Source of the DNA: Actinomycetes bacterium
GTDB lineage: Bacteria > Actinomycetota > Actinomycetes > Mycobacteriales > Mycobacteriaceae
Assembly (NCBI GenBank): GCA_023404955.1
Contig: JAEXZY010000145.1
Coordinates: 1 to 26,791 of the forward strand
DNA: 26,791 bases
Direction of reading: 5' to 3'
The notes beneath the pieces are model-generated. The model was not told the DNA's origin, searched no databases, and saw only the letters and a list, made by a program, of their open reading frames with translations. A program made the translations under genes and the position numbers. The first letter of the stretch is position 1; the number at the start of each line of letters is the position of its first letter. Positions 20,740 through 26,791 of the stretch are shown here, piece by piece.

Positions 20740-20794
20740 GCGCGTCACGCTAGCAAGTGGGCCGCCACCCTGGAAGGTGTTTTTGGAACACGTT

Positions 20795-21745
20795 CTACTT
20801 TTTGGCGGCAGCTTTCTTGGCGGCCTTCTTTGCCGGGGCCTTTTTCGCCGCCTGCTTGGCCGGGGCCTTCTTGGCGGCCTTCTTCGCGGGCGCCTTCTTG
20901 GCAGGCGCCTCTTCTTTTTCGGTGCTGGAGTCCTTCTTGCTGCCGCTGCTCTGCTCCCTGCGGGCCTTCACGCTGGCCTCGAGCTTGGCCAGCAGGTCCG
21001 AGACATCCTCGGATTCGTCGAGTTCGGTGGGTTGCTCCTCGGTGGTGAAGGCCTCGCCGCCCTCGAGCTTGGCCTGGATCAGCTCGTGCAGCTGCTCCTG
21101 GTAGTCGTCGTGGTACCGGTCGGGATTGAAGTCGTCGGTCATCGAGTCGACGACCTGGCTGGCCATCTTGAGCTCTGCGGGCTTGATCTCGACGTCCTTG
21201 TCCAGCACCGGGAAGTCGGGGTCGCGGATCTCGTCGGGCCACAGCAGCGTGTGGATCATCATCACGTCGCGCTTGCTGAAGTCCTTCACCCGAAGCGCGG
21301 CCAGCCGCGTCTTGTTGCGCAGCGCGAAGTTGACGATCGCCACGCGATCGGTCTCCATCAGCGTCTTGGCCAGCAGCACATACGATTTCGACGATTTACC
21401 CTCGGGTTCGAGGAAGTAGCTGCGGTCGTACATCAGCGGGTCGAGATCGCTGGCGGGAACGAACTCCAGCACCTCGATCTCGCGGCTGCGCTCCTCGGGA
21501 AGGGTCGCGATGTCGTCGTCGGTGATGATCACCGTCTGCCCGTCGTCGGACTCATAGGCCTTGGCGATGTCGCGGTACTCCACGACTTCCCCGTCGAGCT
21601 CGCACACGCGCTTGTAGCGGATGCGCCCGTTGTCCTTGGCGTGCACCTGATGGAACTTGATGTCATGGTCCTCGGTGGCGCTGTAGACCTTGACGGGGAC
21701 ATTGACCAGCCCGAAGGCGATCGAACCCTTCCAGATGGACCGCAT
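20795..21745 (-). CDS. ku: Non-homologous end-joining protein Ku
   Basis: A 316-aa bacterial Ku that forms a homodimeric ring on DNA ends and recruits LigD. The core (about residues 1-260) has SIWKGSIAFGLVNVPVKVY, HQVHAKDNGRIRYKRVC, YFLEPEGKSSKSYVLL, ALRVKDFSKRDVMMIHTLLW and DDFNPDRYHDDYQEQL. The tail (about 275-316) is a run of PAKKA/AAKK repeats absent from M. tuberculosis Ku, likely DNA-binding. The start ATG 21745 is 9 bp after the kinase stop; TAGCCT 6 nt upstream, overlapping that stop codon, could be its own leaderless promoter. Confidence 0.96.
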   Translation of the reverse strand: MRSIWKGSIAFGLVNVPVKVYSATEDHDIKFHQVHAKDNGRIRYKRVCELDGEVVEYRDIAKAYESDDGQTVIITDDDIATLPEERSREIEVLEFVPASDLDPLMYDRSYFLEPEGKSSKSYVLLAKTLMETDRVAIVNFALRNKTRLAALRVKDFSKRDVMMIHTLLWPDEIRDPDFPVLDKDVEIKPAELKMASQVVDSMTDDFNPDRYHDDYQEQLHELIQAKLEGGEAFTTEEQPTELDESEDVSDLLAKLEASVKARREQSSGSKKDSSTEKEEAPAKKAPAKKAAKKAPAKQAAKKAPAKKAAKKAAAKK

Positions 21746-21754
21746 CACCCCAGG

Positions 21755-22711
21755 CTAGCCGGGACCACCCTCCTGCGGGCCGGACCTCGCCGCAGCCGCG
21801 TCGCGGGTCGCCCGATCGGGAAGGTCGGCACCGGCGCGTGCGACGGTCAGTGCGGACGACAGCGCGGCTGTCGTCAGCGCGTGGGTGAGCGCGGACTCGG
21901 AGATGCGGCGCAGGTCGGGTCGGCGCTCGGCGCCCAACAGGTCCAGCTCCCACAGCGCGTCGATGAGTCCGGCCATGAACGAATCCCCTGCACCCACCGT
22001 GTCCACCACGTCGACCGCCGGCGCCGCAACGCTGACGCTGCCGCCGGCGACCACCCCGAACGCGCCCTTCTCGCCCAGCGTCACCACCACCAGCGCCGGC
22101 CCGAGGTCGAGCCATGTGCGCGCGATCTCGTCGGGAGTATGCCCTTTGTCGTACCACGCCAGGTCCTCGTCGCTGACTTTGACCACGTCGCTGCGCTCGA
22201 TCAGGCGGTCGATGCGGGTGCGGGCGGCGTCGCCGTCGTCGATGAGTGACGGCCGGACGTTGGGGTCGAAGGTCACCGTCGCCGACGGGTGGTACGTGTC
22301 GAGCAGTGCTGCCACCGCCCGACACCCCGGTTCCAGCACCGTGGCGATCGACCCGGTGTGCGCCACCAGTGGCGGGGGCACCTCGGGGGTGCCGGTCAGC
22401 TGCCAGGCGATGTCGAATTCGTAGGTGGCGCCGCCGTGCTCGTCCAGCATCGCCCGCGCGGTCGGCGTGCGGTCTGCCGTGCTGCTGCCGGTCACCAACT
22501 CGACTCCGGCGGCGTGAACGTGCTCGGTGATGCGACGGCCGTGCTGGTCGTGACCGATGTGGGTGAGGAAGTCCACGCCGCGACCGAGCCGACCCAGCCC
22601 GACGGCGACGTTCAGAGGACTGCCGCCGACGTGTTCGCCGGTCAGCTCGCCGTCACGAATCACGATGTCTATCAGAGCCTCACCGATCACGAGCGCCCGC
22701 TGCTCACTCAT
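21755..22711 (-). CDS. PfkB-family carbohydrate kinase (fructokinase-like)
   Basis: A 318-aa ribokinase-fold sugar kinase. It has the N-terminal signature VGGSPLNVAVGLGRLG and the C-terminal DTVGAGDSFMAGL with the catalytic aspartate. Next to a mannitol-type dehydrogenase, phosphorylation of fructose is the simplest role. The start ATG 22711 overlaps the TGA of the dehydrogenase gene (ATGA), so they are coupled. Downstream, ku begins after 9 bp. Confidence 0.92.
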   Translation of the reverse strand: MSEQRALVIGEALIDIVIRDGELTGEHVGGSPLNVAVGLGRLGRGVDFLTHIGHDQHGRRITEHVHAAGVELVTGSSTADRTPTARAMLDEHGGATYEFDIAWQLTGTPEVPPPLVAHTGSIATVLEPGCRAVAALLDTYHPSATVTFDPNVRPSLIDDGDAARTRIDRLIERSDVVKVSDEDLAWYDKGHTPDEIARTWLDLGPALVVVTLGEKGAFGVVAGGSVSVAAPAVDVVDTVGAGDSFMAGLIDALWELDLLGAERRPDLRRISESALTHALTTAALSSALTVARAGADLPDRATRDAAAARSGPQEGGPG

Positions 22712-24123
22712 CGCACATCACCGTCCAGGAGTGCCTCCAACGTGGAGCGAGCGCCGACGCCGTGCAGCGATGCCAGGGATTCCCGGTAGGCCTCCACGAA
22801 GCGGGGCTGCTGTGCGAGATCACCGAACAGCGCGGTGTTCTCGATGAAGGCGGTCGGGTTGTCGCGCTGCGCCTCGGCCAGCGGCCTCAGCGTGTCTGTA
22901 CGGTTGTCTTCCACGTCGATCGGCTGACCCTGCTCGTCCACGCCTTCGGCATAGCGTGCCCAACTGGCGACCACCGCCGCCGAAATCTGCACGCCGCGAT
23001 CGGCTTTCAGATTGGCCTCGATCACCGGCACCAGCCACTGCGGAATACGGTCCGAGGAATAGGCGCAGAGCCGGGCGATGGTGTCGCGCACCCCGGGGTT
23101 GGCGAAACGTTCGATCAGGGTGCGCTGATAGTCGGCGAGATCGATACCGGGAACCGGAGGCAGGGTCGGGGTGGCCTCGGCGAAATACCGCCGCAGCAGT
23201 TCGGCGAACAACGGGTCGGCGGCGGCCTCGTGGACCAGCCGGTACCCGGCGAGGTAGGCGAAGTAGCAGAGGGTCTGGTGGCCGGCGTTCAGCAGACGCA
23301 GCTTCATCAACTCGTACGGGGTGACGTCGTCGACCAGCAGGACGTCGGCCTCCTCCCATGGCGGTCGGCCGTCGGAGAAGTCGTCCTCGAGCACCCACGC
23401 GGTGAACGGCTCGGCGATCACGGGCCATTGGTCGTCGACACCGAATTCGGTTGCGACCATGTCGATCACCGCAGGCGTGGTGACCGGTGTGATGCGGTCG
23501 ACCATGGAGTTGGGGAAGCGGGTGTGTTCAGCGATCCAGTCGGACAGCCCCGGGTGAGCGGAGTCGGCGTACGTGGTGAAGGCGTGCCGTGCGACCTCGC
23601 CGTTGCCGGCGATGTTGTCGCACGAGACGATCGTCGGGGACGGCACTCCCCGCTCGCGCCGGCGAGCCAGTGCCGCCGTGACGAGGCCGAACACGTTGAT
23701 CTCAGGCAGATCGTCGAGTTGGTAGCCGCCCTCGGTGATGGTCAGCGAGATGATGCGGGTGCTCGGCGCGGCGAGCAGCTCGATCACGCCATCGGGGTCG
23801 TCGGGCGCGAACCGGTAGTCGACGATCGATCCGATGATCCGGGCCTCTCGAGCGCCGTCAGGGTGCTCGAGGAGCAAGGTGTAGAGGCCGTTCTGCGCGG
23901 TCATCACATCAGCCATCCTGCGGTCGGCGGGCAGCACACCCACCCCGCAGATGCCCCAGCCGTCGGCCAGGCCGGCGTTGAGAAGCCGGTCGAGGTAGGC
24001 GGCCTGATGCGCCCGATGAAAGCCGCCGACCCCGAAATGCACGATGCCGATGCCGGTTTGAGTTCGGTCGTATGTCGGACCCGAGATCGTCAGCTGCGGG
24101 AGGGTTTCGTCGTCGAGTTTCAT
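22708..24123 (-). CDS. Mannitol 2-dehydrogenase-type polyol dehydrogenase
   Basis: A 471-aa long-chain dehydrogenase that oxidises a polyol such as mannitol to fructose with NAD. The Rossmann half has IVHFGVGGFHRAHQAAYLD; the catalytic K-x4-N-x2-H motif is present as KLRLLNAGHQTLCYFAYLAG. Length fits the family. The substrate could also be arabinitol or sorbitol. The start ATG 24123 overlaps the stop of a five-codon upstream ORF (24137-24120) that would begin 7 nt after TAGCGT. It is divergent from ligD, 75 bp away. Confidence 0.9.
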   Translation of the reverse strand: MKLDDETLPQLTISGPTYDRTQTGIGIVHFGVGGFHRAHQAAYLDRLLNAGLADGWGICGVGVLPADRRMADVMTAQNGLYTLLLEHPDGAREARIIGSIVDYRFAPDDPDGVIELLAAPSTRIISLTITEGGYQLDDLPEINVFGLVTAALARRRERGVPSPTIVSCDNIAGNGEVARHAFTTYADSAHPGLSDWIAEHTRFPNSMVDRITPVTTPAVIDMVATEFGVDDQWPVIAEPFTAWVLEDDFSDGRPPWEEADVLLVDDVTPYELMKLRLLNAGHQTLCYFAYLAGYRLVHEAAADPLFAELLRRYFAEATPTLPPVPGIDLADYQRTLIERFANPGVRDTIARLCAYSSDRIPQWLVPVIEANLKADRGVQISAAVVASWARYAEGVDEQGQPIDVEDNRTDTLRPLAEAQRDNPTAFIENTALFGDLAQQPRFVEAYRESLASLHGVGARSTLEALLDGDVR

Positions 24124-24137
24124 GTCGGCACCGCCAC
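24120..24137 (-). CDS. Five-codon leaderless upstream ORF overlapping the polyol dehydrogenase start
   Basis: On the minus strand TAGCGT (24150-24145) is followed after 7 nt by GTG (24137), which opens a short frame M-A-V-P-T ending in TGA at 24122-24120. That TGA overlaps the ATG of the dehydrogenase (ATGA). The gene has no convincing Shine-Dalgarno, so reinitiation after the mini-ORF could deliver ribosomes. Confidence 0.4.
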   Translation of the reverse strand: MAVPT

Positions 24138-24198
24138 GCTCCCGACGCTACTCGCACGCAGGCGGGGGGTGCCCACAAAGCGGGTATACGTTCCTGTC

Positions 24199-26478
24199 AT
24201 GGACGGCTACCAGCGGGTGCGGCTGAGCAACCCCGACAAGGTGCTGTATCCGGCCACGGGCACCACCAAGGCCGAGGTCTTCGAGTATTACGTCACCATC
24301 GCGCCGGCCATGCTGCCGCACATCGCGGGTCGGGCGGTCACCCGGAAGAGGTGGCCCAACGGCGTGGAGGAGCCGGCCTTCTTCGAGAAGCAGCTGGCGT
24401 CCTCCGCGCCGGACTGGCTGGATCGCGGGACCATCGTGCACAAGTCGGGCACCACCACCTACCCGATCATCGACACCACGGAAGGGCTGGCGTGGATCGC
24501 GCAACAGGCGGCGCTGGAAGTCCATGTGCCGCAATGGCGCTTCGTCGCCGGTAAGCGGAGCGGGACCCTCGAGGTGGGCCAGGCGACCCGCATCGTGTTC
24601 GATCTCGACCCCGGTGAGGGTGTGACCATGCAGCAGCTCTGCGAGGTCGCGCACGAGGTCAAAGGCCTCATCTCCGACATCGGCCTGCGCACGTTCCCGT
24701 TGACCAGCGGCAGCAAGGGACTGCATCTCTACGTCCCGCTCGATGACCCGATCAGTTCGCGCGGTGCGTCGGTGCTCGCCAAACGGGTCGCGGTGCAGCT
24801 CGAGCAGGTGATGCCGAAGAAGGTCACCGCGACGATGACCAAGAGCCTACGGGAGGGGAAGGTCTTTCTGGACTGGAGCCAGAACAACGGGAACAAGACC
24901 ACGATCGCACCGTATTCGCTTCGCGGACGCGAACATCCGACGGTCGCCGCACCGCGGACCTGGGACGAGATCGAAGACCCCGATCTGCGGCATCTGACTT
25001 TCGCCGAAGTCCTCGAGCGTTGGGAGAGCGACGGAGATCTGCTCAGCGATCTCGACGAGCCGCTGCCGGTGCCGGATCGGCTGACCACCTACCGTGGCAT
25101 GCGGGACAGCGCGAAGACGCCCGAACCGGTGCCGGCGCAGGCGCCGCAGGTCGGCAACAACGACAAGTTCGTGATTCAGGAGCACCACGCGCGTCGACTG
25201 CACTATGACTTCCGGCTCGAACGCGACGGCGTCCTGGTGAGTTGGGCGGTGCCCAAGAACCTGCCCGACACCCCGTCGGTGAACCATCTCGCGGTGCACA
25301 CCGAGGACCATCCGATGGAGTATCTGACGTTCGCCGGCGAGATCCCCAAGGGTGAGTACGGCGGCGGGCAGGTGTACGTGTGGGACACCGGAACGTACGA
25401 CACCGAGAAGTTCACCGACCACGCGCCCGACGGGCCGGCCAAAGGCGGCGAGGTGATCGTCACGTTGCACGGCGAGAAGGTCCGTGGCCGCTATGCGCTG
25501 ATTCAGACGGACGGCAAGAACTGGCTCGCGCACCGGATGAAGGAACAGCAGGAGCCGACGTTCGCTGATCTCGCGCCGATGCTGGCCACCGAAGGCTCCA
25601 TCGAGCGGTACACCAAAGCGCAGTGGGCGTTCGAGGGGAAGTGGGACGGCTACCGGGTACTGGTGTCGGCTGACCACGGTTCGCTCGACGTGCGCTCGCG
25701 GCGCGGCCGCGACGTCACCGCGGAGTATCCGCAATTCCGTGCGGTGGCAGCCGATCTCGCCGAGCACCACGTGATCCTCGACGGCGAAGCGGTGGCCCTC
25801 GACGAATCGGGGGTGCCCAGCTTCCGCGAGATGCAGAACCGGAAGCGGTCCACCCGGGTCGAGTTCTGGGCCTTCGACATCCTCTATCTCGACGGTCGGT
25901 CGTTGTTGCGCGCCAAGTACTCCGATCGGCGGCGCATCCTCGAGGCACTGGCCGATCAGGGTGGGTTGATCGTGCCGGCGCAGCTCGACGGTGACGGCCC
26001 GGACGCCCTGGCGCTCGCGCGAGGAAAGAACTGGGAAGGGGTGGTGGCCAAGAAGCGCGACGCCACCTACCAGCCGGGGCGACGCTCGTCGGCATGGATC
26101 AAGGACAAGCTCTGGCGCACCCAGGAAGTCGTGATCGGTGGGTGGCGTGCCGGGACGGGTGGCCGCACGAGCGGTCTCGGCGCGCTGATGCTCGGTATTC
26201 CCGACGAGGACGGTCTGCAGTTCGTCGGCCGGGTCGGCACCGGATTCACCGAGAAGGAGCTGGCGATGCTGCGGTCGACGCTCGAACCGTTGCACACCTC
26301 TGAGTCCCCTTTTGCGACAAGGCTTCCGACTCAAGACGCCAAAGGCGTGACGTTCGTGCGTCCGGAGCTGGTGGGCGAGGTCCGGTACAGCGAGCGCACG
26401 GGGGACAACCGACTGCGTCAACCGAGCTGGCGCGGGTTGCGCCCCGACAAAGAACCCGGCGACGTGCGGTGGGAGTGA
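24199..26478 (+). CDS. ligD: Multifunctional NHEJ DNA ligase LigD
   Basis: A 759-aa enzyme that fills, trims and seals double-strand breaks with Ku. The domain order is polymerase/primase (about 1-290: FDLDPGEG with D135/D137, and D225 in VFLDWSQ), 3'-phosphoesterase (about 318-450: QEHHARRLHYDFRLERDG, SWAVPKNLP) and ATP-dependent ligase (about 455-759: FEGKWDGYR with nucleophile K481, EFWAFDILYLDG, EGVVAKKRD). Order and length equal those of M. tuberculosis LigD. The ATG 24199 lies 6 nt after TACGTT in TATACGTT, suggesting a leaderless start. The much longer open frame upstream is antisense to the dehydrogenase gene. Confidence 0.98.
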   Translation: MDGYQRVRLSNPDKVLYPATGTTKAEVFEYYVTIAPAMLPHIAGRAVTRKRWPNGVEEPAFFEKQLASSAPDWLDRGTIVHKSGTTTYPIIDTTEGLAWIAQQAALEVHVPQWRFVAGKRSGTLEVGQATRIVFDLDPGEGVTMQQLCEVAHEVKGLISDIGLRTFPLTSGSKGLHLYVPLDDPISSRGASVLAKRVAVQLEQVMPKKVTATMTKSLREGKVFLDWSQNNGNKTTIAPYSLRGREHPTVAAPRTWDEIEDPDLRHLTFAEVLERWESDGDLLSDLDEPLPVPDRLTTYRGMRDSAKTPEPVPAQAPQVGNNDKFVIQEHHARRLHYDFRLERDGVLVSWAVPKNLPDTPSVNHLAVHTEDHPMEYLTFAGEIPKGEYGGGQVYVWDTGTYDTEKFTDHAPDGPAKGGEVIVTLHGEKVRGRYALIQTDGKNWLAHRMKEQQEPTFADLAPMLATEGSIERYTKAQWAFEGKWDGYRVLVSADHGSLDVRSRRGRDVTAEYPQFRAVAADLAEHHVILDGEAVALDESGVPSFREMQNRKRSTRVEFWAFDILYLDGRSLLRAKYSDRRRILEALADQGGLIVPAQLDGDGPDALALARGKNWEGVVAKKRDATYQPGRRSSAWIKDKLWRTQEVVIGGWRAGTGGRTSGLGALMLGIPDEDGLQFVGRVGTGFTEKELAMLRSTLEPLHTSESPFATRLPTQDAKGVTFVRPELVGEVRYSERTGDNRLRQPSWRGLRPDKEPGDVRWE

Positions 26479-26499
26479 CGCGTCCGAATCTGTCGGTGG

Positions 26500-26515
26500 T
26501 CGAATGTATGTTCGA
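26500..26515. promoter_or_regulatory. SOS box (LexA operator) over the DUF222 gene promoter
   Basis: TCGAAT-GTAT-GTTCGA matches the mycobacterial LexA box TCGAAC-N4-GTTCGA with one mismatch. It overlaps TATGTT (26507-26512), a TANNNT -10 element that is 6 nt before the ATG at 26519. LexA bound here would cover the -10. Confidence 0.82.
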
Positions 26516-26518
26516 ATC

Positions 26519-26791
26519 ATGGTGGAGGTGCGGGAGGCGGTGGCGGCGTTACGCGCTGGGGTTGATGCCGTGCTGGCCGCCGCTCTGGACCTGTCGGCCG
26601 CCGACGAGGTCGTGGCGCTGCTCGACGAGCTGGAGTTGGCGGGGTGCCGGTTGCCGGCGGTCTGGCACCGGGCGTTGGCCCGGCTGCAGGTCGAGACCAC
26701 CCCCCAGGCGATGGGGGCGAAGAATTGGAAAGACGTCCTGGCGATCCGTTACCGGATCAGCGGTCCCGAGGCGAATCGCCGGTTGACCGAG
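26519..26791 (+). CDS. DUF222 / 13E12-family protein (HNH endonuclease type), 3'-truncated by the window
   Basis: The visible 91 residues begin MVEVREAVAALRAGVDAVLA and contain LLDELELAGCRLPAVWHRALARL, then GAKNWKDVLAIRYRISGPEANRRL. This is the N-terminal DUF222 domain of the REP13E12 repeat family, whose complete members usually end in an HNH nuclease motif that would lie beyond the window. Members of this family are known LexA targets. The start ATG 26519 is three bases after the SOS box and looks leaderless. It starts 40 bp after ligD on the same strand, but has its own damage-inducible promoter. Confidence 0.85.
   Translation, partial: MVEVREAVAALRAGVDAVLAAALDLSAADEVVALLDELELAGCRLPAVWHRALARLQVETTPQAMGAKNWKDVLAIRYRISGPEANRRLTE

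Noticed and set aside
20740..20794. Terminator after ku
   Set aside because: Only a weak 5-bp stem (GTGTT/AACAC) is visible, so I do not call it.
22762..24198. Long plus-strand open frame that would extend LigD upstream to over 1200 aa
   Set aside because: This part is antisense to the polyol dehydrogenase and its translation has no LigD-like or other recognisable domain. LigD homology begins at ATG 24199.
24847..26700. 617-codon open frame antisense to ligD
   Set aside because: High-GC shadow of ligD codons; no domain, and ligD is certain on the other strand.

Overview
The window looks like chromosomal DNA of a high-GC mycobacterium, most likely a fast-growing Mycolicibacterium-type species. 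Evidence: a LigD of 759 codons whose adenylated lysine falls at residue 481, a mycobacterial Ku with a lysine-rich tail, an adjacent sigK/rskA pair, a 13E12-type DUF222 gene with an SOS box, F420-dependent enzyme families, and many starts with a TANNNT hexamer 6-7 nt upstream and no Shine-Dalgarno (leaderless-type). The species cannot be named from the sequence alone.

Left part (1-8500). The window opens inside a sensor histidine kinase, whose first 15 readable bases are a poly-C run. A convergent hsp20 gene has a near-perfect CIRCE element laid over its promoter. Next come four minus-strand genes joined by 4-bp start/stop overlaps: thiolase, carotenoid-cleavage-type oxygenase, a tandem-duplicated HxlR regulator and a cysteine hydrolase. 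A divergent GAF-ANTAR protein follows. Then comes a compact three-gene operon (DUF1772-like, NIPSNAP-like, DUF4267), preceded by three related palindromes, and an F420/PPOX-type flavoprotein.

Mobile part (8600-10130). A complete IS481-type element of about 1.3 kb sits against the 3' end of a tRNA-Arg(CCU). A 15-bp direct repeat flanks it and equals the tRNA 3' end, so it reads as a target duplication. A short array of 22-25 bp repeats lies just upstream.

Middle part (10170-18850). A membrane protein is followed by orphan heme-copper-oxidase subunit III-like and IV-like genes, an LLM-class F420 oxidoreductase, and a YbdK-type gamma-glutamyl ligase with a 14-bp hairpin in its leader. The minus-strand DUF1365-sigK-rskA operon has a SigK-like promoter in front. 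Upstream of it is a fusion of gamma-glutamylcyclotransferase and poly-gamma-glutamate hydrolase directly joined to an Nramp transporter gene carrying a DtxR-family-type box, then two tandem small secreted proteins.

Right part (18860-26791). A dihydrodipicolinate-reductase-like oxidoreductase is coupled to an SDR. Then comes the NHEJ locus: ku downstream of a PfkB sugar kinase and a mannitol-type dehydrogenase (minus strand), with divergent ligD (plus). Right after ligD is an SOS-box-controlled DUF222/13E12 gene cut by the window end. The most unusual items are the GGCT/PGA-hydrolase fusion, the four-gene overlapping carotenoid-oxygenase operon, the palindrome trio, the tRNA-abutting IS and the mini-uORF before the mannitol-type dehydrogenase.
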